From NCBI GenBank assembly GCA_902728285.1, contig CACVBU010000050.1, positions 3,372,919 through 3,436,918 of the forward strand: a stretch of DNA of 64,000 nucleotides. Direction: 5' to 3'. Origin of the DNA: Clytia hemisphaerica. Taxonomy: Eukaryota; Cnidaria; Hydrozoa; Leptothecata; Clytiidae. The position numbers and the translations under genes were made by a program. Each line of letters starts with the position of its first letter. Position 1 is the first letter of the stretch. Shown one piece after another: positions 11,581-22,364 of the stretch. The notes under the pieces were generated by a model. That model saw only the letters and a list, made by a program, of their open reading frames with translations, was not told where the DNA came from and searched no databases.

Positions 11581-13660
11581 ATGCCTGATAACATCGATCC
11601 TCTGAATCTCTTCAGAAAATCAAGTCTTAATATAGCTCATTTAAACGTGAATGGCCTTAGGTCGAAGCTTTATTTCTTAAAACTTCTCCTTCACCAAGAA
11701 AAATTTGATATTCGATGTCTGAATGAGACTAAAATTGACTCGACAATCACTGATAGTGAAGTCTCTATACCTGGGTATTTACCCTGTAGGCTAGACCGCG
11801 AACATTCTTTCACGATGATTGATCCCAATTTTTCAAATAGCCCTCACGCTAAAGATTGTTCAATTGCTAATATTGGAATAAGTGACCATTCAATTGTTTT
11901 TCAAAGAAGAGAGAAACCAATATCAATAGACCAAGGACCATAACCGCCAGGTCCTTTAAAAACTTCAACCAAGAGGCTTTTCTCGAAGACCTAGGGAATC
12001 TCGACTGGTCTGACATGCTCAACTCTACTAATGTAGACGAGGTGGCTGATATCTTTAACACCAATGTGCTAGATGTACTTGACCGTTATGCTCCTATGGT
12101 TTAGAGAAGGATAAGTCATGATAGCCCTCCATGGGTCAACGAGGTACTACTTAATGTTGAAATTCTTAGCCGATCTCAATCAGGTTTCCGAAACAAGTAT
12201 TCAACTGATACAGCAGTTATTTGTGTGTCAGACTTTATATTAGAAGAGCTTGGGAAAGGGAAGTATGTTGGGACTGTATTAGTAGATCTCAAGAAGGTCT
12301 TTGACACAGTAGATCATAAAATTCTTTTAAAGAAATTATTCTGCTATGGATTTAGGGACTCCTCATTCTCCTGGTTTGAATCTTATCTGTCAGACCGTCT
12401 TCAATGTACACTCCTAGGAGATACTTGCTCGGACATGATGAACGAATGCGCATACGGGGTTCCACAAGGATCGGTCCTCGGACCATTGTTATTTCTCCTT
12501 TATATAAACGATATTGGTCAAAGTATTCGACCTTCTGTGTTCCACTATCTTTACGCAGACGATACCATCATTGCTGTCAGTTCTGACTGCCCCGTGAGGC
12601 TTAGAAAAGATCTATCTGGCCAACTTTCTGAAGTCGGACATTGGTTCAGCCAAAATAAACTCACGGTAAACACGGGCAAAACCGAAGTCATATATTTTGG
12701 AAGAGCAAACAAACTGAAGGAATGCAAGAGGTTGGTCCCTATCCAATTTCAAGGCGACACTCTTGAATGCAAGGAGAAAATGAAATATCTCGGTGTCATC
12801 TTTGATGAAAACCTAAAATGGGATGCCCAGGCAATAGTGCTCGCCAGAAAGCCTATCTCAAACTAAACAAAAGGCATCTCTAGCTTTCTTGAAGATCACA
12901 TGAAAAAAATGCTTTTAAATGCTCTTGTTATGCCACACATTACATATTGTTCCAATTCTTGGAGCACTATGTCAAAGGCAAACCACAACAAGTTTGATTC
13001 AGTCCTGAGCAACATCTCTAAAACCATGCCCATCAATAAGACACAAGTATGCAAGGACGTGAAGGTCGAACCGACATCGACCACCTTGTCAGGGGAGACT
13101 TTTGAAACTAAAACGACCAACATCCAAGACCATGCTCGTCTCGACATTGCTGCTAGGGGATTTTGGATTCCTGGCCAGAAGGCATTCTTCGACGTAAGGG
13201 TTTCAACCCAATCGCCAAAAAGTTCAGGAATTCCACTATCTCCAAAGCATGCAATGCAAACGAAAGGGATAAAAAGAACATTTATAATTCAAGAATCATG
13301 AAAGTTGAGCAACGTCTCTAAAACCGTGCCCATCAACAAGACATTTGATCAGATTGTCGAATACAATAAAACACTGATGATGTTCAAAGGGATGCGCAAC
13401 ATTGCGCCAAAATATTTGTGTGATCGGGTAAAGCCTGCTAGCGAGCGACATGAACGCCGCACTCGCTTTGCAAGAGAGAATAAAGTCTTTGTCCCTCTTT
13501 CCAAAAACACTTTTGCTAGTCGAACGTTCATTACCTCAACCACACATCTGTGGAACAATCAACCTTTAGAAATAAAACAATGTGAATCCCTTTTATCGTT
13601 TAACACTATTTTTATTAGGGGGGTGTTTTCCACAAGCCTAGCACTCTTTTGCTAATAAAA
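11581..13660 (+). mobile_element. Degraded non-LTR retrotransposon (LINE) with endonuclease and reverse transcriptase remnants
   Basis: 11581-11940 encodes an AP-endonuclease-like start (LNIAHLNVNGLRSK, CLNETKIDS, then ISDHSIV) that has lost its middle. 12180-12866 encodes the reverse transcriptase core: FRNKYSTDTA, VLVDLKKVFDTVDH, GVPQGSVLGPLLFLLYINDI and the catalytic YADDT. 12900-13043 and 13306-13655 encode the C-terminal region (APKYLCDRV, TSTTHLWNNQPLEIK). Stops, frame changes and large deletions show it is dead. The order endonuclease-RT fits the CR1/jockey group broadly; the clade is not resolved. Confidence 0.88.
13044..13305 (+). mobile_element. Fragment of another retroelement ORF inserted in the LINE, flanked by a 38-bp direct repeat
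   Basis: The 262-bp insert reads TTNIQDHARLDIAARGFW then FFDVRV before its frame shifts. This is the same kind of ARLDI-GFW-FFDVRVFNP segment that I recall as common near LINEs in cnidarian genomes. The LINE sequence at 13006-13043 is repeated at 13306-13343 with three mismatches. The repeat looks like a long target-site duplication. Confidence 0.65.
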
Positions 13661-14447
13661 TCTTTAACACTCTGAATGTTTTTTACCTTTAATACAGTAT
13701 AATCTTATTAGCAGCATGTATACCAAATTTTACAATTATACACCGACCAGATCAGGTTTTATGGCTTTTTTTGTGCAGGCATATCATTAAACCCAGCTAA
13801 AACCCTGTAAAATTCCAAAATCTTAAATTTAGCATAACTTTTGATCTAGGCATCCAACTAGTCTACTCTCTCAACCGTAGAGAATGTTTAAATCATGTCC
13901 TCAGAATACTAAAAAGTGACCTTTGAAGTAACCAGTCATTTTCTTGACAAAGTGACACTATTTGACAAAAATATTGACAGGGTCATTAAGTATGATGTCT
14001 ATAAGTTTTGTTACACTTAATATTTTGATTATACTGAATGAGATGCCTTTAGTATGAATAGATAGAACTTGTGAGTAAGAAAAAATTAGGAAGGCCAGTT
14101 TTAGAGATATGAATCTAATCAATTATTCTATTGTCTTTATGCTGACAAAATGACTAATTTCGACAGAAATAACAATTTCTGATGATGAAATACAAAGCTT
14201 CTCAAACCTGTTTCAAAAAAGTTTGTGCCACTTATTATTTTGATGCTGATTATTATACAAAAGGATAGAAATTGACACCATAATCAAGCTCCAAGAGCGT
14301 CGAAATGATTGTTTTACGTATTTGACACGTGGCTTTAAAGTAAATGAGACAGGGGTGAGCCTACTCTTCAATATGATATACATTAAAATGGTTAGGAGAG
14401 ACACTCTACGTTGGAGAAAGGGGAAAAACTCGATAACCCAAATTTAT
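13661..14447. other. Intergenic repeat-like DNA, no gene seen
   Basis: No coding frame is supported. A GACCAGATCAGGTTTTATGG block near 13745 resembles, in reverse, CATAAAACCTGATCTGG near 17676 inside the piggyBac-type element, so part of this stretch is probably mobile-element debris. Confidence 0.4.
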
Positions 14448-14497
14448 CTGGTCGCTGGTCGTGGTCGCCGGTCGTGGTCGCCGGTCGTGGTCGACGT
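14448..14497. repeat. Short minisatellite, GGTCGTGGTCGCC-type unit
   Basis: About four tandem copies of a 12-13-bp GC-rich unit (GGTCGCCGGTCGT) stand out in otherwise AT-rich DNA. Confidence 0.8.
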
Positions 14498-14776
14498 TTA
14501 GAAACTTATTGCTTATCCCCTTATTGCTTACGCACATTTTGGATTGTGAGAAAAGTGACGACATCTGAGACCGCTTGTTGATTTGATTCAGCGAAAATGT
14601 GTCCCTGTGAAATTTGCACGGAACAGCGGAACACTTTTTTTTCATAAATCTACATCGTAATTATACTACAAAGTTTCGCAGATAATTGATCTAATTAAAA
14701 ACTTGTTTTCTAATCTTCTAATGAAAAAACATTGAAAGCGATTATAATCTTTTCTTTCCGAATGCCTCAACGATTA

Positions 14777-15029
14777 CACGTTTTTATCCATAAGAACATC
14801 CAAAATTTTTGAAGCCTTCGGATGTTCTTAACTTTTTGAGTTTATAGCCTAAGAATATTCTTAACATGTTCTTGTTTTCACCGATTTTTGAGTATTTTTG
14901 TCCATTTGCCTAAGAAATCAGGTGTTTTAGAGTCCGCGAAGCCTTAAAATATTCTTAACCTGTTCTTAGTATTTTGGCCATCGAAGCCTTATGTTCTTGT
15001 ATAGTTTGTTCTTATGGAAAAACGTGTAC
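14777..15029. repeat. Dispersed ~250-bp repeat rich in GTTCTTAA, four copies in window
   Basis: One end reads ATAAGAACATCCAAAATTTT, the other TTGTTCTTATGGAAAAACGTG. Copies lie at 31085-31290, about 35393-35610 and 38797-39063, the last two in the opposite orientation. Each copy contains the order AACATCC...AAATTTTTGAAG...GTTCTTAACC...TTGGCCATCGAAGC. It is probably a MITE family. Confidence 0.75.
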
Positions 15030-15231
15030 CGCGCACGTCTCAAAAACGTAATAAACAACCAACAAAAGAGGAACACTTTTACTTTCCACAGAGAGGAACA
15101 TAGTTTAGGTATAAACTTACTTCTTTCTTTATGATTTTTGTTGTAAGAGGAACAAGGAAAGTATTTGAAAGTTACATAAATAAAAGTTGTGAAGGTCTTT
15201 TCTTATCATTTTAAACTCAACAAGACACAAG

Positions 15232-18200
15232 ATGCAGAGAATATTTTTGTTAGTGCTGGTCGTTGGATTGGCAGCTTGCCATCGAAGGCATAAAGGTAAG
15301 GAATTTTGAATGATTAGTATTTTTGAGCACTGTACTATGCAATTTGTTTTTAAGGAAACACCCACTTTGAAAGAAACATAATCGGGTGCAAGAATTAGAC
15401 AAAAGTAAGGGTAAGACATCACTTCCTGGACTAAATATTCACATTCCATAGACTTTGTCGGGACATTTCCGCTGTTTTTTTTAAGATAACCGGCCGAAAA
15501 TTGTAAAGGGTTTTTTCCAGATTTTCTTTATCAGATTGGATGATGCTCGCCGGATATTTAGTCTTTTTTTCGCTGAAGAATAGCAGTGGAATTTTAGTCC
15601 GGAAAGTGAATGACAAGTGAATAACAATTTCGTTTTATAAAAAAATTATTTTCCTTCATTAGGGGGCAAAGAGAGATGGAGAGAGACAAATGAACGCTTA
15701 TCATTCCAACTTCCAAACGGTAATGACTTAAATTTCATGAAATATTTTGATCAAAATTTAAAAACGAAGTACTGGAAAATAAATTTTCCATCTGTTAGGT
15801 CGATTTCTAGCGTTTTCGAGCACTTTCTGAAAGTAACTTTTTCATTTAATCGAGTATAACTTTTGATCTAATGAATCGGAATTTTAAGATTTCGAGAAAA
15901 TTAGTCTCAAAGAGAGGCGTACCCCCCGGGGGGGGGGGGGCACTCGATCTGAAATCGACCATACGTTCGGCCCAAAATTTGGCTTCTAAAATCGGACCCT
16001 TACAGTGCAGTGAATTTCCATGAAAAAATCATACCCTTTCAGTGCACTTTTTAAAAATTTCTCGCCCGTAAGGGCGAAAATTTTTGCAATTTTCCAAGAA
16101 AATGTGGAAATTCTCCTCCAAAATTGACCAATTTTGTGATAATTTTACCAAAAAATTGGCCTTTTACCAAAATTTCCTACCCTTACAGTGCAGTTCAGTG
16201 CAGTCTTGTAATTTCATACCCTTACAGTGCACTAGCTGAACTATGAAAAACCTACCCTTAAGGGCCGAACGTCTGGTAGGTCATTTACCTTGAGTGCCCC
16301 CCCCCCCGGGCGTACCCGCTACTTTTTCCTAAAGTCAAAGTTTCATCGATTACAGGATATTTGTTGAATCTCGTAAATCAAGACAAATTACTATATAGAT
16401 AAAATTAATCTTCCCTTACAGAATGTAAAATAGCTATCCATACCAGCGATGAAACATGTCAAAAGGATAGACTGACCGATATTGCGAGGGCTCGATATTG
16501 GTACATACTTTCAAATGAAAACACCAACATTGATTTCCCTTTGGCTCATGAAATCCCATGGTTGGCCCATAACTTAACGGCGGTTAATTACTATTACGCA
16601 TTGGATCCATTCGAATCGCGATACATGGTACTTCTCAGCACCTGGATTTCCGCTATTATCACCACAATTACGCCAGCCATAACCAAGGCTTTCGCAGGTG
16701 TCTCTTTCGAGTCCAACCAAGAGTATGTTGCGTGTTATGGTGCTTTCCAGAAGGCCATACAGGTACCAGGCCTAAAACTTCTTACAAACGTAGTACATGA
16801 AGCAAAGGACTAAGGTCGTTTAGAATTCATGTAATACAGAAATATGGATGTTATATGATAATACAATACTTGTTAAGGGATATAATATTAGTTTGTATAC
16901 AATTGACTATAATTTGTATACCATCATTTTTTTGCTTATTTTCTAAAATGTCTGAATTAGTCGTAGCATAGAGGTCAATAGACCTGCGAAATATATTGCT
17001 ATAAAATAAAATGCTAGACTAAGGATAATCAGGACTGGATAATATGAAGTTATGTATGATTTATAATGACAGTTTATTATGAAGCTTAACCCTATTAGCC
17101 CCAAGCTTTTTTGACTTTTGTATCCCCAGGGGGGGGGGTAGAATCTACCACCGTCGATTATTTTCGATCTAGAAGAGCTATGGCCATGAAATTTGGTACA
17201 GATGTTCTCCATCATGATACAATTTTCCAGGAAGAAAAAAAAATTTGATTAAGTCATTCAAAAACTGATGACGTCATCACAAAATTTCAACCTGTCGGAA
17301 AAAAGCCCAAATATATGGTTTACAAAAATGTATATTACAGTCGAACCAATAAAGATATTTCAATTATGTTTGAAGATTCTGAAAGATAAAAGACTGTTCT
17401 TTAACATAATTGCCGGTTTCGCAAATTCCATGAAGAGTTTTTCTTAAAATCTATGCTGAAGATGAGTAAAATTTTCAAAATTTGATGACGTCATAAATGA
17501 TGACGTCAGCATTTTCAAAAATTTTCTTTTAATTTTTTAAATTTGTATTATCAATGCCTATCACGTGTCAAAATTTGAAAATGATTGAATAAATAGTTTA
17601 GAAGTTATCAGCACTTTAAAATTTTGAGTTTTAAGCGATTTAAGCTGGGTTTTATGTCATGTTTCACAATAAAGTCATAAAACCTGATCTGGACAACCTA
17701 TGACCCTAAAATTATGCACAAGTACTCGTAATAAGATTTTATTAAAAGTCAGAAAGTTTCAAATCGTTTGAAAAATTTTTCTCCGAGATATAAACAAAAG
17801 AACTCCAGCGTGGTAGATTCTACCCCCCCCTGGGGCTAATAGGGTTAAGAAGACTCCACTTTGGAATTTGTTTATGGAATCCCATTCTCAGTAAAAAAAG
17901 ATTCCTTTCACAGTATAAGACCACGTTCACACGCTACGTTCCGTTTCGTTCCAAAACGAAACGATTCCGAAACACTGTGTGAACGTCAAAATTGGAAACG
18001 TCAAAAAAGCAGACGTTACAAAGCAAAACAGATCGAAACGGTTTCGCTCCGCTATTTTCATTGGAACGGAACTGCTCCGTTTTCTTGCTCCGAAACGTTC
18101 CGAAATGAGTATGAGCACTTCCTATCCGTAACAATTACCCAACAAATACCACACCGGAGCGATACGAAAGCGTAACGTCTGAACATGGTCTTAGATTTAA

Positions 18201-21200
18201 TAAAAACTTCTGTATTTTCAGGCGCTTCAAGCCCCGCAATACTTTGGCAATCCTGCAGAGTATCCCGACTTTACGGATCACATCACCAATGGTTATTACC
18301 TGGAAGACGATGCGTTTGTTCAACGAAGACTTGCGGGACAATGTCCTTTCCTCATTCAAAAAGTCATCACTGAGGGTAAAAAACATCGCACATACGTTTG
18401 ACTCTTGCTAATTCGAACTATAGAAATAATTTTTAACTGTTTTCCTCTTAATCGGATTATAGAAAGATTCGAATAATATAAGATCGAATTAAAGAGAGCC
18501 GGCACTGCAGTGAAAGATATCCGAAAGGGTCCCAAAAAAGGAAACATCTGACGAAAATTGAACACAAAATTTCATCTTTTCACATCACCATTTCTTTTGT
18601 TCTCTCTGATTTTCATTTTTCAAATTTCCTGATTCATTATCCTCATTTATTGACAGGTGAGAGAGGGTTCAAGCTGGACGATTTGATGCCTATGTTGAAC
18701 CAAGACTTTTTTGAGACGTTCGAGATGAAATATTCCGATGAAATGGTCACCATGGAAGAGGTATTTAATAGACTAGTTTATAATCCTCGTAAGACAGTGA
18801 ATATGGGTAGTGTATGATAATAGGATGGTTGTTAAGGGGTAACATTAGTTTTTATAAAGTACTATTATAGACTAAAATAGACCTTATCGGAGTTTTCTAT
18901 TTTTCTAAAAAAGCGAGGAATTCCTAAGAGATTTCTATTGTAATACACTTGAAACAATCCCACAATGCATCGCTTTTTCAGAAAAATCAAAAACTCCGAT
19001 AAGGTCTATTTGTCCCTTCTACTATCTTTTGGTGATTTTCTACAGTGTCCGAATTAGTTTTCTCCAGTCGTTTGGTACCTTCAATCATACATCAGAGTCT
19101 TCATGTAGCTCAAATTTCTTTAAAGTTTAAATACATTTTCCGAGCCTTCAGTTAAAGTGAAGTACTCTCTGAACTAGTCTGATTCGCAGACCTAAACAAA
19201 CCACAGATGTGAATACCAGCAGCCTTTATCTGTTCTACATAACAGTTTTGCGTACCCTGCATGTGTTTGGGTTCTATTAGACTGGCGCGCCAGTCGGGCT
19301 GGAACGGTATCACACGGGAGAAGTGAGCGCAGGAGTTAGGTAAGTGTAGGAAGAAATTTTGTCGGCGGCAAGGGCTGAAAGCTGTTAATCAGCAGCCTCT
19401 CAGCAACTTTTACTTGTTCTCCTACGCAGCTCCTATTTCAGCAAACGCCGCCGCCTTTATGTTCCCACTCTCTGACATGATTAATCAACAGACTAGTTTG
19501 CTAGTCTAGGGTTCTAGAAAAGGAGCTATATGGTTCACTAAAGTTCATATCTTAAAGGATCTTCCTTTCTGTTTCAGGCCATCAATCATCACCGTCTGTT
19601 CGTCCTCAATTTACCGAACATGAAGGACATCCAGAATGCACCGGACGCTCACGGTGATCTGTACACCGACCGTAAACTCTCTCCTCTCACTTCACCGATC
19701 TCATTCTTTCTGTTGGGAGATGATGGTTTGTTGAAACTGGTGGCCATCCAAAGATATCCCAAATCATGTAAGTAGACCTTTTCTTTTAGCTGAGCGAGAC
19801 CAATCTTTTCTTTTCACCCTCTAAATTAACAGCTATTCACTTCCTTTTTAACGTTGTCGTTAAGCATCAACGTCTTTGAAGAAAATTGAAAATATCAGTA
19901 CTTCAAATTCCTTATCGTTCCAGCTTCTGAAGTGTACACACCATCAAGTGAAAAGAACATCTGGTCGTTGGTCAAAGGAGAAGCTGAGCTCGCATCTGAC
20001 ATGTACTGTCAATCAAAAATTCACTTAGGAGGCGTTCATTTCGTGTCCACCATCTATTGTTTGTCCTTTAGACGACATTTAAGCACCAAACACCCTCTCT
20101 ACGATTTCTTTAAATACCATTGCGAAGGGACTGTCCCTCATATCACCACAGTCTTCGGGACTTTGACCACCCCCAATAGTTTGGGTAGCAAGCTTTACGG
20201 AATGGGAAGTGAAGGACTCGTCAAATTAGCCAAACAGAGTTATGATGAGAGAAATTATGAACACTCCACCTTCGACTTCTTCATTAGGGTATGTATTTTT
20301 TTCTACTTACTTTGGAGTCTATATGACACACAGGAACACTACTTTGTTCGAGTCACGGAAACTTTTAGATAGGGAACAAAGTTTAATAGGCATTGATTGT
20401 TAACTGAAGGGACAAGAAAACTTGTTCGAGTGAAGGAGACATTCGAGTTGTACAGGTGAGAGTTAAAAAGACTCGATTCTGTATACGTAAACTTTATTTT
20501 TAGGAAAGTCTCGAGGTGTAGTTTTTACCTTTATAGCGGTAATCGAAAAGAGGGGTAAATCACCGCACTCCATAGCATAGTGAGCTCATTGTGGATATAT
20601 AGATATGGTTAACCCTAGAATATGCTATCGTCTAAGACAAATCACCATCTAAGAAATAAGCCCAAAGCTGAAGAAAATTCGCAAACAGGCTTTTTTGCTG
20701 AAAAGAGTTTACAACTGGTAGAGTTTGTCAGTCTTCGAAACTCTCCCGCCGATTTTTTTCTGTATACCGCCATAACGCCAAACCGCCCTATTTTCCCGCT
20801 TTTACTATCACTGTAGACGATAACATCGTCTAGGTTAACCCTCGCCAACCTTCTTTTTGTTTTACCAGGGTCAAGGTTTAGACGATACTCGAATCAAGTA
20901 TTACCCTTTCCGTGAAGACGCCATTACATTGATGGGAGAGTTCAACATCTTCATTGAAAATCTTCTGAGGCGTTATTATGGATCAAATTCTCATCGCGTC
21001 CGCGCGGACAAAGAATTGCAATCATGGGTGAACGAATTGTCCATTGATGGGAAAATTCAACCTGATGGCGGAAAAGGAAAGGTGAGAGAGTGAAGTCATT
21101 TGAAATTTATCCCTAGTTTTTGACGTCTAAGAATTAATTAGTCACAGAAGTGAACAATGAATCTGTCAATTGTTTTTAACTTTGGACTACATCACAGAAA

Positions 21201-22364
21201 AATAGGGAACTTTACCGAGAAAACTTAATTACTACTTACCACAAGTCCTGAAAATTGTTCTTTCGATTCAACGCTGGATGGTTTACCAGCAAATCAACTT
21301 GTGATCTCTAAAGACGAAAATTTATCTAATTTATCTACCTTTATCTAATTCCCTTTTTAGGTCATTGCTTTCCCTTCATCTTTCCGTTGGCGAAGTCAGT
21401 TAAAGACTTTCTTGCAACGTTTCATGTGGATGAACATTTTTCACACGTCAGCAAATTATTACACACACCGAGATTTCCTACCAGCTTCTCCAAGTAAATT
21501 TTACGAACTGAACAATGGAACACAGCTCCCTTATCTTCAAGCACTCTCTGGAAAAGCATACAATGTTGTAAGTACCTTTTGTTGTAGTTAATCTAAATGA
21601 TAAACTTCTGGGCAACCATTTCTTTGGGATATTTGTAATTACAACTTTCAGTCCTTTCTGCTACTAAAATTTGAGAAAAGAAACAACACAATTTTAATGA
21701 TTTCGAAATTCAAACTCTGAGTGCCATAGTCGTTTATAATTCATCTAATACAGTAATATGTGTCTTACATGATAATTACGATAATTGTTCCTGGATAAAA
21801 CCGGTATCAGTTTGTCTTAACGACTGCAATTTGTTATTTTTTGCTTATTTCTCTTTACTATGTCTGAATTAGTCATCTAGCATACTACATTATAAGTGCC
21901 CAACTACTCTGTACCAGAAAGTAACGGGGTGGTACAGTCACTTTCGGTCGGGGTTGTGGACGGCGAAATATGTCGTTTTTATGAAATTTGTCGTTCTTTT
22001 TGTCTATTTTTAGTAATGCAGGATTCTTTAGATAAACCCCTCCACTCACGTTTATCATTTCTACGGAATTTTGAAATTAGTCCGTAGATATCCGGTCTGT
22101 ATTTAAACAACTACGATTTTTTTCTTATAGGAATATATGAGATTCGAAGGAATGTTGAACAATTTCCGAGTGAACAGAATTTTCTCATACTGGAAAGACA
22201 TCACAAACCCGACATACCGACGAATTGTGCGCAAAGCTTTTTATCGTTTGAACACCATCGTCCAAAAGAAGTTAGAAACAAGAAATGCTGAACGTAAAGC
22301 CAAAAATCAATTGGGTTATCAAATCATGGAACCAAAATGGCTGACGAATAGTATTCATATTTAA
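15232..22364 (+). CDS. Secreted lipoxygenase, copy 1, with Cys at the first iron-ligand position
   Basis: Ten exons: 15232-15295, 15663-15719, 16422-16762, 18222-18375, 18657-18760, 19578-19767, 19924-20288, 20869-21081, 21361-21567, 22131-22364. They sum to 1929 nt, 642 residues, all junctions in phase. The protein starts with a signal peptide (MQRIFLLVLVVGLAAC) and has no room for a PLAT domain. Lipoxygenase marks in order: RARYWY, DDAFVQRRLAGQCP, SPISFFLLGDDGLLKLVAIQ, IYTP-like VYTP, CQSKIHLGGVH (332-342), HPLYDFF, YYPFREDA, HTSANY (His524, Asn528) and the C-terminal Ile642 (NSIHI). Lipoxygenases oxygenate polyunsaturated fatty acids with an iron held by three His, Asn and the C-terminal Ile. 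Here the first His is Cys332; His337, His524, Asn528 and Ile642 remain. It may be inactive, altered in metal use, or a different oxygenase. The paralogue at 24651-30123 faces it tail to tail. Confidence 0.92.
15925..16309. mobile_element. MITE with poly-G/poly-C inverted ends in lipoxygenase copy 1 intron 2
   Basis: The left end is CCC followed by 13 G and CACTC. The right end is GAGTG followed by 11 C and GG. ACGTTCGGCCC and its complement lie just inside. GCGTACCC flanks both sides (15917-15924 and 16310-16317), which looks like an 8-bp target-site duplication. CCTTACAGTGCA blocks repeat inside. No ORF is present. Confidence 0.8.
16814..16972. repeat. Intron repeat family, copy in intron 3 of lipoxygenase copy 1
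   Basis: It shares the blocks GTAATACAGAAATATG, ATATGATAAT, TTTGCTTATTT and GTCTGAATTAGTC with copies in introns 5 (18787-19060) and 9 (21724-21885). The ends are loosely inverted (GTCGTTTAGAATTCAT against ACGACTAATTCAGACA), so this is a degenerate MITE. Confidence 0.7.
17086..17848. mobile_element. piggyBac-type non-autonomous element at TTAA
   Basis: The left end reads TTAACCCTATTAGCCCC and the right end GGGGCTAATAGGGTTAA. Inside them are a G-run and TAGAATCTACCAC, also inverted. TTAA target sites and CCCT-beginning ends are the piggyBac hallmark. The left arm has ~26 extra bases between TTAGCCCC and the G-run. The interior holds several TGACGTCA motifs and no transposase frame. Confidence 0.85.
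17918..18193. mobile_element. MITE in intron 3 of lipoxygenase copy 1
   Basis: The ends AGACCACGTTCACACGCTACG-like and CGTAACGTCTGAACATGGTCT are inverted repeats, and TA lies on both sides. The interior contains palindromic CGTTTCGTTCCAAAACGAAACG-type blocks. A related, interrupted copy is in intron 1 of the first gene (1771-2300). Confidence 0.8.
18787..19060. repeat. Second intron-family copy, interrupted by another MITE
   Basis: The flanks (GTATGATAATAGGATGGTTG and GTGTCCGAATTAGT) match the 16814-16972 family. The middle is replaced by the element at 18876-19010. Confidence 0.65.
18876..19010. mobile_element. Short MITE with AATAGACCTTATCGGAG ends
   Basis: AATAGACCTTATCGGAGTTT at the left is matched by AAACTCCGATAAGGTCTATT at the right, and ~20 further bases also pair. 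At 135 bp it is nearly a hairpin. It sits inside an older repeat in intron 5 of lipoxygenase copy 1. Confidence 0.85.
20609..20838. mobile_element. Second TTAA-flanked MITE, intron 7 of lipoxygenase copy 1
   Basis: The left end is TTAACCCTAGA followed by ATCGTCTA. The right end, read in reverse, is TTAACCTAGACGATGTTATC. TTAA at both ends and the CC(C)TAGA start suggest a piggyBac-type relative at ~230 bp. Confidence 0.7.
21724..21885. repeat. Third intron-family copy, intron 9 of lipoxygenase copy 1
   Basis: CTAATACAGTAATATG, ACATGATAAT, TTTGCTTATTTC and TGTCTGAATTAGTC repeat the order seen at 16814-16972. A partial match also lies at about 23065-23140 outside the gene. Confidence 0.65.
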
